A stretch of 64,000 bases of DNA from Paramicrobacterium humi (GTDB lineage Bacteria > Actinomycetota > Actinomycetes > Actinomycetales > Microbacteriaceae), in assembly GCF_900105715.1 (NCBI RefSeq), contig NZ_FNRY01000001.1, forward strand, positions 744,001 through 808,000, written 5' to 3'. The first letter of the stretch is position 1. Each line of letters begins with the position of its first letter. This document shows positions 33,392 to 41,712 of the stretch, in pieces. The position numbers and the translations under genes are program-made. The notes under the pieces are model-generated. The model was given only the letters and a program-made list of their open reading frames with translations, was not told where the DNA came from and made no database searches.

Positions 33392-34102
33392 CTACTGCTG
33401 CGGCTTCACGGCGTGGTGCAGCGCTGCGATGCCGGCCGTGAGGTTGCGGTAGCGCACGCTGCGCCAGCCCGCCTCGCGCAGCCAGCCCGCGAGGCGCTTC
33501 TGGTCGGGCCACGCGCGGATCGAGTCGTTGAGGTAGTCGTAGGCTTCGGAGTTCGAGCTCACGAGCCGCACGATCGCGGGCATGATCTTCGCGATGTACA
33601 GGTTGTAGGCGGCGCGCAGCGGCGCGAACGGCGGCGTCGAGAACTCGCAGATCACGATGCGCCCGCCGGGCCGCGTGACCCGCAGCATCTCGGTGAGCGC
33701 CTTCTGCGGGTCGACGACGTTGCGCAGCCCGAACGAGATCGTCACGGCGTCGAACTCGTCGTCCTCGAACGGCAGGGCCGTCGCGTCGGCCTCGACGAAC
33801 TCGATGTTCGGCACCCCGGCATAACGGCGGCGGCCCACGGCGATCATGCCGGGTGAGAAGTCGGCGGCGACGACGAAGGCGCCGCTGCGGGCGAGCGAGG
33901 CGCTCGAGGTGCCGGTGCCCGCCGCGAGGTCGAGGATGCGCTCCCCCGGCGTCGGCGCGACGGCCCGGGTTGTCGCGATGCGCCAGAGCCTGTCGTTGCC
34001 GACGGAGAGCACGTCGTTCGTCAGGTCGTACTTGTCGGAGACCTGGTCGAACATGGCAGAGACCTGCGCCGGCTGCTTGTCGAGATCCGCCTTGTTGCTC
34101 AT
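33392..34102 (-). CDS. menG: demethylmenaquinone methyltransferase
   Basis: 236 residues, SAM-dependent class I methyltransferase of the UbiE/MenG family: [35 protein letters not shown] (SAM site), [20 protein letters not shown], and [12 protein letters not shown]. Performs the last step of menaquinone synthesis. Start ATG 34102, with a TACACT box 6 nt upstream; the open frame upstream is non-coding. Divergent from menF with 57 bp between starts. Confidence 0.94.
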   Translation of the reverse strand: MSNKADLDKQPAQVSAMFDQVSDKYDLTNDVLSVGNDRLWRIATTRAVAPTPGERILDLAAGTGTSSASLARSGAFVVAADFSPGMIAVGRRRYAGVPNIEFVEADATALPFEDDEFDAVTISFGLRNVVDPQKALTEMLRVTRPGGRIVICEFSTPPFAPLRAAYNLYIAKIMPAIVRLVSSNSEAYDYLNDSIRAWPDQKRLAGWLREAGWRSVRYRNLTAGIAALHHAVKPQQ

Positions 34103-34114
34103 GCTCCCAGTGTA
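34103..34114 (-). promoter_or_regulatory. -10 box of leaderless menG
   Basis: TACACT (34114-34109), 6-nt spacer, ATG 34102. Confidence 0.5.
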
Positions 34115-34147
34115 GGCGTCGACGCCGACGGCCTTCCCGCGCCAGCG

Positions 34148-34159
34148 TAGGCTTGAGGA
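34148..34159 (+). promoter_or_regulatory. -10 box of leaderless menF
   Basis: TAGGCT (34148-34153), 6-nt spacer, GTG 34160. GAGGAG inside the spacer touches the start codon, too close for a normal ribosome site. Confidence 0.5.
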
Positions 34160-35401
34160 GTGACCACCCCCGACACGCCGAGGCTGGTCGTCGGCACCAC
34201 CCCCGTCGATGACATCTCCCTCCTCATTCCCTACACGCCCGTCGATCAGCCCCTCATCTGGCTGCGCAAGGGCAACGGCGTCGTCGGCGTGGGTGAGGCG
34301 CTTCGGCTCGAGTTCTCCGGAGAGACCCGCATGACGGATGCCGCCGCCGCGTGGCGCCGGCTCGCGGCATCCGCCCACGTCACCGACCCGCTGGACCTCC
34401 CCGGCACCGGCCTCGTCGCCTTCGGCGCCTTCGCGTTCTCGGCGCGCTCAGAGGTGTCGAGCGTGCTCATCGTGCCGCGCGTCGTGATCGGCCGTCGCGG
34501 CCGCCAGCACTGGGTCACGCGCGTGCGCATCGAGGGCGAGTCGGTTGCCGCGCCCGCCGTGACCGCGCAGACGGTCGGCGAGGACTTCGCCGTCGACTTC
34601 CGGCCGGGGCTCGAGAGCCCCGAGTCGTACACGCAACACGTCGCGGCGGCGATCGAGCGCATCGCCGCGGGAGAGCTCGACAAGGTCGTGCTCGCGCGCG
34701 ACCTCGTGGGCGGCGTCCCGCAGGGGGCCGATGTGCGCCGCCTGCTTCTCGATCTCGCTCTCGGCTACCCGGACTGCTGGACGTACGCGGTGGACGGGCT
34801 CATGGGCTCGAGCCCCGAGACGCTCGTGAGCGTCACGCGCGGAACGGTCTCGGCGCGCGTGCTCGCCGGCACGACTGCGCGCGGCGACGGGCCCGACGCC
34901 GATGAGCAGGCCGCCGTCGGCCTCGCGACGTCGCAGAAGGACAACGACGAGCACGAGTTCGCCGTGCAGAGCGTCGTCCGCGCACTGCAGCCGCACACGT
35001 CGCACCTCGCCGCGAGCGAAGTGCCGTTCACGCTCAAGCTGCCGAACCTCTGGCACCTCGCGACCGACATCGAGGGGGCGCTGAGCGACGGCGCGTCGTC
35101 GCTCGACCTCATCGCCGCGCTGCACCCCACCGCGGCGGTCGCCGGTGCGCCGACGGAGACCGCCATCGACCTGATCGACGAGCTCGAGCCCTTCGATCGG
35201 GGCCGCTACGCCGGACCGGTCGGCTGGGTGGGCGCCGACGGCGACGGTGAGTGGGCGATCGCGCTGCGCTGCGCCCAGCTCGACGGCGACCAGCTCACCG
35301 CGTATGCCGGCTGCGGAATCGTCGAGGAGTCGACGCCCGAGAAGGAGCTCGTCGAGACGCGCATCAAGTTCCGGCCCATCACCGACGCGCTCGAGGGCTG
35401 A
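34160..35401 (+). CDS. menF: isochorismate synthase
   Basis: 413 residues of the chorismate-binding family. The C-terminal half carries [10 protein letters not shown], the substrate/metal-site region [39 protein letters not shown] and [20 protein letters not shown] followed by [17 protein letters not shown]. Converts chorismate to isochorismate, the committing step of the pathway. GTG start set by the TAGGCT box. Convergent with menD, with a long inverted repeat between the stops. Confidence 0.92.
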   Translation: MTTPDTPRLVVGTTPVDDISLLIPYTPVDQPLIWLRKGNGVVGVGEALRLEFSGETRMTDAAAAWRRLAASAHVTDPLDLPGTGLVAFGAFAFSARSEVSSVLIVPRVVIGRRGRQHWVTRVRIEGESVAAPAVTAQTVGEDFAVDFRPGLESPESYTQHVAAAIERIAAGELDKVVLARDLVGGVPQGADVRRLLLDLALGYPDCWTYAVDGLMGSSPETLVSVTRGTVSARVLAGTTARGDGPDADEQAAVGLATSQKDNDEHEFAVQSVVRALQPHTSHLAASEVPFTLKLPNLWHLATDIEGALSDGASSLDLIAALHPTAAVAGAPTETAIDLIDELEPFDRGRYAGPVGWVGADGDGEWAIALRCAQLDGDQLTAYAGCGIVEESTPEKELVETRIKFRPITDALEG

Positions 35402-35413
35402 GCCGGCTGCCGC

Positions 35414-35470
35414 TCCGCTGTCGCACAGTGCGCTCTGCAAGCGCTCTCCCGAGCACTTCGCGACAGCGGA
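35414..35470. terminator. convergent inverted repeat between menF and menD
   Basis: TCCGCTGTCGC (35414-35424) pairs exactly with GCGACAGCGGA (35460-35470); inside, AGTGC (35427-35431) pairs with GCACT (35453-35457). It sits tail to tail between two genes, so a two-way transcription stop is likely, although no T-tract is present. Confidence 0.55.
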
Positions 35471-35476
35471 ATCCGC

Positions 35477-37195
35477 TCAGCGCTCGAGCGGCACCTCGAT
35501 GATCACGGGCCGATCGCGCGGCGACGTGAGCGCCTGATCGAGCTGGATGCGCGTGACGGCGCGCACGTGGTCCCAGTGATACGCCGTCGCGAGGGCGGCG
35601 ATGTCGACGTCGTGCGGGGTGTACTGCACGCGGTCGAACGCGGTCCGATCCGCCGACGCGGCGACCTCGAGTCCGTCGAAGATCGTGCCGCCACGGTCGT
35701 TGCCGACAATCAGCTGCAGCCGCGGCCAGGGCTCGTCGTGCCCGCCGAGGAGCGAGCCGACGTCGTGCAGCAGCGCCAGATCGCCGAGGAGGACCCGCGT
35801 GACTCCGATGTCGGACTCCCGCTGGCTCGCCGTCGCCATTCCGTGCGCCGTCGCGATCGTGCCGTCGATTCCCGCGAGACCGCGATTCGCGTGCACGCGG
35901 ATCTTCTTGCCGAGAACGCGCGTGTCGGCCTCGCGGATGAGCCGCGACGCGGCGAGCACGAGCCGGTCGTGCGGCCAGGTCGCCCGCCAGACGGCGTCGA
36001 CGAGCCGGGCGCGGTCGACGGGGGCGCGCACGGCCTCGAACTCCGTCTTCGCGAACCGCAGCCGCGCCTCGGGATCGTGCGAGTGCCCGTCCTCGAGCGA
36101 GGGCGCCGCGTCGAGATCGGCCGCGGCGAGCAGTTCGCGGGCGGCGACGATCCAGGCGCCGAGCCACGCGCGGTCGGCGGCGCCTTCGGCGACGGATGCC
36201 GCGGAGACGGCGCGCGCCGTTCGGCCGGGGTCGTAGACGTCGTCGCCGTGCGGGGCGACGACGACGACCTCGACGTCCTCGCGTTGCAGCAGCGCCGGGA
36301 CCTCTCGGCTGAGCGTGGGGTGGCCGAAGACGATGGCGCGCTCGATGCGGCCTCCGAGCTCCGGCTCGCGCAGCAGCACGCGATACGGCACGACGAGGTT
36401 GCGACCGTAGCGCGAGCCGCTCGTCACCTCGGCGAGCAGCGGCCAGCCGCCCGCGTGCGCGAGCTCCTCGGCGGCCGGACCGGCCGCGTGCCCGGCGATG
36501 ACGACGGTGCGGGGGCCGCGCTCGAGCAGCACGCGCGGCCGCCGCGCGGGCGTCGCGGGAGCGGCATCCGACTCGGTGGAACGGGACGAGGTCGCCTCGC
36601 CGAGCGCACGCTCGATCTCGACGGGTGGGAGCGCCGACGACAGCGGTTCGCGGAAGGCGAGGTTGAGGTGGACGGGACCCGCGCCGGAGAGCGAGTCGCC
36701 TGCCGCCGCGGCCATCGCCTCGGCGGCAAGGTCGCGTGCGCGGCGCACGTCGGCGGCGGATCCCGTCGGCGCCTCCACGTCGCGCTCGAGGCGCACAGCG
36801 GATGCGAACATGCCGGGCTGCCGGGTGGTCTGGTTGCTGCGGATGCCGCGCAGCTCGCTCGGCCGGTCGCCGGTGAGCAGAATGAGCGGGACCATCGAGT
36901 GGTGCGCCTCGAGCACAGCGGGGTGGAGGTTCGCGACGGCCGTTCCGCTCGTCGTGATGACCGCGGCGGGAACGCCGGTCTCGACGGCGAGGCCGAGCGC
37001 GAAGAACGCGGCGGAGCGTTCGTCGATGCGCACGTGGACCGTGAGGGCGCCCGCGGTCTCGAGGGCGGCGGCGGCGAGCGCGAGCGCCTGGGAGCGGGAG
37101 CCGGGACTGACGACGACGTCACGCAGGCCGCGTGCGGTGAGTTCGCTCAGAAGGGCGAGGGATGCCGCTGTCGCGGGTGATGTGCCCTCAGGCAT
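35477..37195 (-). CDS. menD: SEPHCHC synthase (2-oxoglutarate decarboxylase-type)
   Basis: 572-residue thiamine-diphosphate enzyme: VVVSPGSRSQALALAA, IDERSAAFFALGLA with the catalytic Glu, TTSGTAVANLHPAVLEA, and the cofactor region LLGDLALLHDVGSLLGG with NDRGGTIFDGLE. Joins isochorismate and 2-oxoglutarate. ATG 37195 with AAGG just upstream lies inside the end of the PLDc_N gene (8-bp overlap), so the two are coupled. The middle part (about 205-290) is Arg/Ala-rich and less conserved. Confidence 0.93.
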   Translation of the reverse strand: MPEGTSPATAASLALLSELTARGLRDVVVSPGSRSQALALAAAALETAGALTVHVRIDERSAAFFALGLAVETGVPAAVITTSGTAVANLHPAVLEAHHSMVPLILLTGDRPSELRGIRSNQTTRQPGMFASAVRLERDVEAPTGSAADVRRARDLAAEAMAAAAGDSLSGAGPVHLNLAFREPLSSALPPVEIERALGEATSSRSTESDAAPATPARRPRVLLERGPRTVVIAGHAAGPAAEELAHAGGWPLLAEVTSGSRYGRNLVVPYRVLLREPELGGRIERAIVFGHPTLSREVPALLQREDVEVVVVAPHGDDVYDPGRTARAVSAASVAEGAADRAWLGAWIVAARELLAAADLDAAPSLEDGHSHDPEARLRFAKTEFEAVRAPVDRARLVDAVWRATWPHDRLVLAASRLIREADTRVLGKKIRVHANRGLAGIDGTIATAHGMATASQRESDIGVTRVLLGDLALLHDVGSLLGGHDEPWPRLQLIVGNDRGGTIFDGLEVAASADRTAFDRVQYTPHDVDIAALATAYHWDHVRAVTRIQLDQALTSPRDRPVIIEVPLER

Positions 37196-37619
37196 CCTTG
37201 CTGTTCGGATCCGTGCGGTGACCCGGCTCGTTCTCGTGTCCCTCGTCCACATCGGGCGCAGGGTTCGTGCGCGGCTTCTTCTTCTCGTCGCGCGGACGGA
37301 TGATGTCGGTCTCGTCGTCGAGGGCGGCGAGCTCGGCTTCGAGCTGCCGGATGCGGTCGTCTTGCATGACGTCATGGCGCAGCTCGCCGAGGAACGAAGG
37401 GTCGTCGTCGGGTGCGAGGTCGCGGGCGAGGGACGCGTGACCGCGGCCGATCATGTACCAGAGCACGAGCCCGATAACCGGAAGCAGCAGGATCAGCACG
37501 AGCCACACGGGCTTCGAGAGACCGCGCACGCGGCGAGCGTCGATCATGGCACAGTCGACCACCGTGTAGATCGTCACGGCGACGATCAACGGGATCAGGA
37601 TGAAGAGCAAACGTGCCAT
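37188..37619 (-). CDS. PLDc_N-type small membrane protein
   Basis: 143 residues. Two membrane helices (about 1-22, LLFILIPLIVAVTIYTVVDC, and 38-60, VWLVLILLLPVIGLVLWYMI) around the RRVRGLSKPVW loop, the phospholipase-D nuclease N-terminal (PLDc_N) pattern, then a charged cytoplasmic tail with DDDPSFLGELR. The catalytic PLD part is absent, as is normal for these short actinobacterial proteins. Overlaps menD. Leaderless: TACCAT 6 nt before ATG 37619. Function unknown. Confidence 0.83.
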   Translation of the reverse strand: MARLLFILIPLIVAVTIYTVVDCAMIDARRVRGLSKPVWLVLILLLPVIGLVLWYMIGRGHASLARDLAPDDDPSFLGELRHDVMQDDRIRQLEAELAALDDETDIIRPRDEKKKPRTNPAPDVDEGHENEPGHRTDPNSKDA

Positions 37620-37631
37620 GCCCTCATGGTA
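37620..37631 (-). promoter_or_regulatory. -10 box of leaderless PLDc_N/menD operon
   Basis: TACCAT (37631-37626), 6-nt spacer, ATG 37619. Confidence 0.5.
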
Positions 37632-37713
37632 GCCACTGCGACCGTTAATGTGCTGGGCGGTTCCGTGGGACGAGCGTCGCCGGCGTCCCAGCGGACAACA
37701 AGAGTCGCCGACC

Positions 37714-37725
37714 TAGACTTGAGTC
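37714..37725 (+). promoter_or_regulatory. -10 box of leaderless DUF4229 gene
   Basis: TAGACT (37714-37719), 6-nt spacer, GTG 37726. Confidence 0.5.
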
Positions 37726-37986
37726 GTGTCCCGCATCCCTCCCGCCGTGAGCTACACGGTGCTTCGGCTCCTCGCCTTCATCGTTCCGCTCGTGATCCTT
37801 CTGCTTCTGGGCTTCAACGAGTGGTACTCGGCGATCATCGCCGCACTCGTCGGCTTCGCGGTGTCGCTCATCTTCCTGCGCCGCTCGCGTGAGAAGGTGT
37901 CGCACAGCCTCTACGAGAAGCGGCACGGAACCCCGGAGCACCACCCGGATGCGCCGAGCGACGAGGACGTCGAAGACAACCTCTAG
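37726..37986 (+). CDS. DUF4229-type small membrane protein
   Basis: 86 residues: two membrane helices (about 11-31 and 33-51) with the short turn FNEWYSA, FLRRSREKVSHSLYEKRH after helix 2, then an acidic tail DEDVEDNL. This matches the DUF4229 family as I recall it, often beside menA in actinobacteria. Role unknown. GTG start from the TAGACT box; convergent with menA, 9 bp between stops. Confidence 0.75.
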   Translation: MSRIPPAVSYTVLRLLAFIVPLVILLLLGFNEWYSAIIAALVGFAVSLIFLRRSREKVSHSLYEKRHGTPEHHPDAPSDEDVEDNL

Positions 37987-37995
37987 CCGGACCGG

Positions 37996-38997
37996 CTAGA
38001 ACGAGAACGCGACGAAGAACGCGACTCCGTACATGAGCTGCGTGAGGCCCACGAGCTTGAGCGCGAGCACGAGCTCCTTCGCTGTGCGCGCCGTCGCGAC
38101 GATGAGGCACGCGGGCAGGCCCGCGAGAAGCGCGAACATCGCGAGCCACAGCGCCTGGTAGAACAGCGCGATGAACGCGACGATGACGAACGGCACGAGC
38201 AGCATCGCGATGAACACGATGCGTGTGCCGAGCCCGCCGAGCAGCACAGCGAGCGTGTGCTTGCGGGAGAGCTTGTCGGTCTCGCGGTCGCGCAGGTTGT
38301 TCACGAGGATCGCTGCCGTCGAGATGAGGCCGACCCCGACGGCGCCGTAGATGGCCTCCTGGCTGACGTTGCCGACCTGCACCCACATGGTGCCGAGGGT
38401 CGCGACGAGGCCGAAGAAGATGAAGACGAACAGCTCGCCGAGCGCGTAGTAGCCGTAAGGCCGCTTGCCGCCCGTGTAGAACCAGGCTGCCGCGATGCAC
38501 GCCGCCCCGACGGCGAGCAGCCACCACTGCGTCGTCGCGATAGTGATGAGAATTCCGGCGACGGCGGCGATCGCGAAGAACACGAGCGCGACGATGAGCA
38601 CCGAGCGCGGGGACGCCTTTTCGCTGCCGACGAGCCGGCCGGGTCCGACCCTGTGCTTATCGGTGCCGCGGATGCCGTCGGAGTAGTCGTTGGCGTAGTT
38701 CACGGCGATCTGCAGCGCGAAAGCGACGATGAGGCAGAGCAGCGCCCGCGCCCAGTGGAACTCCCCCGGGTCGCCCGCGAGCCGAGCGGCGCCCGTGCCG
38801 ACGAGGACGGGCGCGAGCGACATGGGCAGTGTGGGGATGCGGGCGGCGCCGATCCAGTCGCCGATGGTCGCCGGCTTCACGTGCTGCAGCGGGCGGGCGG
38901 CGGGGTTGCCGCTCTTGCCCCTGCCTTTGCGGGCCACGGGCCGCGCCGCGCCGTTCTTCTTCGCTGCCTGGGCCGACTTCTGCTGTTTCGCTGCCAC
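37996..38997 (-). CDS. menA: 1,4-dihydroxy-2-naphthoate polyprenyltransferase
   Basis: 333-residue UbiA-family membrane enzyme with eight or nine helices. The first Asp-rich motif is NYANDYSDGIRGTD and the second VNNLRDRETDKLSRKHTLA. Attaches the polyprenyl chain to DHNA. A Lys/Ala-rich cytoplasmic N-terminus (KQQKSAQAAKKNGAARPVAR) precedes helix 1. GTG 38997 is chosen because AGGAGG lies 6 nt upstream; an in-frame TTG at 39021 is less likely. Confidence 0.93.
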   Translation of the reverse strand: MAAKQQKSAQAAKKNGAARPVARKGRGKSGNPAARPLQHVKPATIGDWIGAARIPTLPMSLAPVLVGTGAARLAGDPGEFHWARALLCLIVAFALQIAVNYANDYSDGIRGTDKHRVGPGRLVGSEKASPRSVLIVALVFFAIAAVAGILITIATTQWWLLAVGAACIAAAWFYTGGKRPYGYYALGELFVFIFFGLVATLGTMWVQVGNVSQEAIYGAVGVGLISTAAILVNNLRDRETDKLSRKHTLAVLLGGLGTRIVFIAMLLVPFVIVAFIALFYQALWLAMFALLAGLPACLIVATARTAKELVLALKLVGLTQLMYGVAFFVAFSF

Positions 38998-39036
38998 GAA
39001 CGTCCTCCTGCTCCGCGGCAACTTTACTAAACCCGG

Positions 39037-40212
39037 CTATGACTCCGGGTGCGTGGCCACCGCCCGCGTGAGGGCCTGGCGGTCGGGCTTGCCCGAGGGC
39101 AGCACGGGGATGCTGCCGATCACGACGATGCGGTCGGGACGGGAGGGGGCGCCGAGAGCCTCGCCGACGGCATCCCGAACCTGATCGAGTCGTGCCGACG
39201 CGTCGGAGGCGACGACGACGACGGGGACCTCACCCCACCGCTCGTGCTGCGCGCCGACGACGACCGCCTCCTCGAGGCCGCGGATGCCACGGACGATTCG
39301 CTCGATGCGGTCGAGGTTGACGTTGATGCCGCCGGAGATGATGACGTTGTCGGCACGACCGAGAACGTGGAGCACTCCGTCGACGAGCTCGCCGAGGTCT
39401 CCTGTGCGGTACCAGCGCTGACCGTGCCGCTCGACGAAGACGTCGTCCGTGAGCTCGCGGTCGATAGTGCCATCGCCGCTCAAGTAGCCGTCAGCGAGCA
39501 TGGGACCGGTGAGCTCGACCTGGCCGTCGACGATTCCGATCTCGACGCCGGGCAGCGCACGGCCGCTGTAGACGCAGCCGCCCGCCGTCTCACTCGAGCC
39601 ATACGTGCGGAACACCGGGAGGCCGAGGAGCTCGATGCGGTCCCGCACGGCGAATGGCACGGCCTGGCCGCCGACGAGGATGCCGTCGAAGCGGCGCAGC
39701 GCCGCGACGCCGACGCGCGTCTCGAGCAGCTGCATGAGCTGGGTCGGCACGAGCGATGTGAACCGCAGCTCGCCCGTGAGCTCGCGCGATGCGGCGACGA
39801 ACGCCGCGACGTCGAAGTGGCCGGGCGGCAGCACGACGGGAGTCGTGTCGGCCGCGAGAGAGCGGACGAGAACCTGGAGTCCCGCGACGTAGTGCGCGGG
39901 CAGGGCGAGCAGCCACTGGCCGGGTCCGCCCATCACGCTCTCGCTCGCCGAGGCGGAAGCCAGCAGGGCGTCGCAGCTGAGCGAGACGTTCTTCGGCACG
40001 CCCGAGGAGCCCGAGGTCTGGATCACGACGGCCGTCGCCTGCGGGGCCTCGGGCAGGTCGATGTCGGCGCCGATCTCGAGGCCGTTCGCGCTGCGTTCCG
40101 CGCCCGCCCGCAGCGGAAGGACGGCGGGGCCCGAGCGATCGAGCGCCCCCCGCAGGGCGTGCATGAGGTGGAGGGGCTCGGCCGCCGCGACCGCGACGAG
40201 GTTGCGCGTCAT
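39037..40212 (-). CDS. menE: o-succinylbenzoate-CoA ligase
   Basis: 391 residues, short for the acyl-adenylate family, as is usual in actinobacterial MenE. Motifs: VIQTSGSSGVPKNVSLS (P-loop), VFRTYGSSETAGGCV, WYRTGDLGELVDGVLHVLGRADNVIISGG and the C-terminal catalytic Lys in LPSGKPDRQAL. Activates OSB to its CoA ester. TAGACT lies 7 nt before ATG 40212. It ends 40 bp before the menA start on the same strand. Confidence 0.92.
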   Translation of the reverse strand: MTRNLVAVAAAEPLHLMHALRGALDRSGPAVLPLRAGAERSANGLEIGADIDLPEAPQATAVVIQTSGSSGVPKNVSLSCDALLASASASESVMGGPGQWLLALPAHYVAGLQVLVRSLAADTTPVVLPPGHFDVAAFVAASRELTGELRFTSLVPTQLMQLLETRVGVAALRRFDGILVGGQAVPFAVRDRIELLGLPVFRTYGSSETAGGCVYSGRALPGVEIGIVDGQVELTGPMLADGYLSGDGTIDRELTDDVFVERHGQRWYRTGDLGELVDGVLHVLGRADNVIISGGINVNLDRIERIVRGIRGLEEAVVVGAQHERWGEVPVVVVASDASARLDQVRDAVGEALGAPSRPDRIVVIGSIPVLPSGKPDRQALTRAVATHPES

Positions 40213-40225
40213 GGGGTTGAGTCTA
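40213..40225 (-). promoter_or_regulatory. -10 box of leaderless menE
   Basis: TAGACT (40225-40220), 7-nt spacer, ATG 40212. Confidence 0.4.
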
Positions 40226-40242
40226 CGAGTTCGGAGCCCGGC

Positions 40243-41145
40243 TCAGTACTGCCAGGGGAACGGCCCCCAGTCAGGCTCCCGCTTCTCAAGGAACGAGTCG
40301 CGCCCTTCGACGGCTTCGTCGGTGCCGTAGGCGAGGCGCGTCGCCTCACCCGCGAAGACCTGCTGGCCGACGAGCCCGTCGTCGACCGCGTTGAAGGCGA
40401 ACTTGAGCATGCGGATCGCCGTGGGCGACTTCGTCAGGATGCGGCGGGCCCAGCGCAGCGCCTCGGCCTCGAGCTCGGCGAGCGGGACGACGGCGTTCAC
40501 GGCACCCATCTCAAAGGCGCGCTGCGCCGAGTAGTCGTCGGCGAGGAAGAACACCTCGCGCGCGAACTTCTGCCCGATCTGACGCGCGAAGTAGGCGGAC
40601 CCGTAGCCCGCGTCGAACGATCCGACATCGGCATCCGTCTGCTTGAACTTGGCGGACTCGGCGGCGAGAGACAAGTCGCACACGACGTGGAGCGAGTGCC
40701 CGCCGCCGGCAGCCCAGCCGGGGACGACGGCGATCACGACCTTGGGCATGAACCGGATGAGGCGCTGCACCTCGAGAATGTGCAGGCGTCCCGAGCGGGC
40801 CGGGTCGATGCCGGCCGCGGTCTCGGCGTCGGAGTACTTGTAGCCGTCGCGGCCGCGAATGCGCTGGTCACCGCCCGAGCAGAACGCCCAGCCGCCGTCC
40901 TTCGGGCTCGGCCCGTTGCCGGTGAGCAGCACGACGCCGATCTTCGAGTTCGTGCGGGCGTCCTCGAGCGCCGCATACAGCTCGTCGACGGTGTGCGGAC
41001 GGAACGCGTTGCGCACCTCTGGCCGGTCGAACGCGATGCGCGCCACCTTGCCGTCGTGAGTGTGGTGGTAGGTGATATCGGTGAGCGCGTCGAACCCCGG
41101 CGCCCTCACCCACTCGTTCTCGTCGAAGATCTCGGACACCGTCAT
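40243..41145 (-). CDS. menB: 1,4-dihydroxy-2-naphthoyl-CoA synthase
   Basis: 300-residue crotonase-fold enzyme. IAFDRPEVRNAFRPHTVDELY, FCSGGDQRIRGRDGY (oxyanion hole), VVPGWAAGGGHSLHVVCDLSLA, SFDAGYGSAYFARQIG and the C-terminal LEKREPDWGPFPWQY typical of MenB. Cyclises OSB-CoA to DHNA-CoA. ATG 41145 is taken as start, with TACGAT 7 nt upstream and GGAGG also close; ATG 41154 is an alternative. menE starts 30 bp downstream. Confidence 0.94.
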   Translation of the reverse strand: MTVSEIFDENEWVRAPGFDALTDITYHHTHDGKVARIAFDRPEVRNAFRPHTVDELYAALEDARTNSKIGVVLLTGNGPSPKDGGWAFCSGGDQRIRGRDGYKYSDAETAAGIDPARSGRLHILEVQRLIRFMPKVVIAVVPGWAAGGGHSLHVVCDLSLAAESAKFKQTDADVGSFDAGYGSAYFARQIGQKFAREVFFLADDYSAQRAFEMGAVNAVVPLAELEAEALRWARRILTKSPTAIRMLKFAFNAVDDGLVGQQVFAGEATRLAYGTDEAVEGRDSFLEKREPDWGPFPWQY

Positions 41146-41158
41146 GGCCTCCATCGTA
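41146..41158 (-). promoter_or_regulatory. -10 box of menB
   Basis: TACGAT (41158-41153), 7-nt spacer, ATG 41145. Confidence 0.35.
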
Positions 41159-41220
41159 GTCAGGCGACCGGATGCCGCCGGCGGTGCGCCTGCGATCTCG
41201 CTGACCATCCGCGGCAGCGG

Positions 41221-41249
41221 TTGACGCGGGAGCAACGACCGAGGATCGT
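41221..41249 (+). promoter_or_regulatory. possible sigma-70-type promoter of the gene at 41318
   Basis: TTGACG (41221-41226), 17-bp spacer, GATCGT (41244-41249). The -35 is good and the -10 is weak. Confidence 0.3.
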
Positions 41250-41317
41250 GGGAGACATCTCGGGGTAACCCGGACCGACGCGGCTTTCGCTTCCCTGGGC
41301 TGGAACGAGGGAGCCAA

Positions 41318-41665
41318 ATGGGATCGATCCGCTACGACAGCATGGTCACGCACTTCGATGACCGCGTGCTGACGCACGTTCAGATCATCGTGGTCCAGAA
41401 GTTCTCCCGTGGTGAGTCGTTCCTCATGTCATGGAAGGACAGTCCCTCGGTGGGTGACGGGCGCACCGCGATCTGGCTGTCCCCCTCCCTGCCCATGACG
41501 TTCAAGTTCTCGGGCGGCAAGGTGCCGACGATAAACCGGGAGTGGCTGATGCGGCTCGGTCAGTCGGCGGATTCCTCGACGGGACTCATCATCACGGGCG
41601 AGGACGGCGAGCTCGTGTTTGGCGACGCGACCGGCGACGCGTATCCCGGCCGACTGCAGGACTGA
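41318..41665 (+). CDS. small conserved protein, DUF7882-like
   Basis: 115 residues: MGSIRYDSMVTHFDDRVLTH, then ESFLMSWKDSPSVGDGRTAIW, LSPSLPMTFKFSGG, PTINREWLMRLGQSADSSTGL. This pattern recalls a family of about 100 residues known mainly from Microbacteriaceae, sometimes mislabelled as ATP-dependent DNA ligase and, from memory, now called DUF7882. No catalytic residues are evident. GGGAG lies 4 nt before ATG 41318. Located between menB and menC with its own likely promoter. Confidence 0.72.
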   Translation: MGSIRYDSMVTHFDDRVLTHVQIIVVQKFSRGESFLMSWKDSPSVGDGRTAIWLSPSLPMTFKFSGGKVPTINREWLMRLGQSADSSTGLIITGEDGELVFGDATGDAYPGRLQD

Positions 41666-41712
41666 GTCCCGAGCCTCGGCGGTCGGGTGCCGGTCGCGGC
41701 AGAATAGTGCCC

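Noticed and set aside
39049-41268. 739-codon plus-strand frame opposite menE and menB
   Set aside because: Antisense shadow; amino-acid composition not protein-like.
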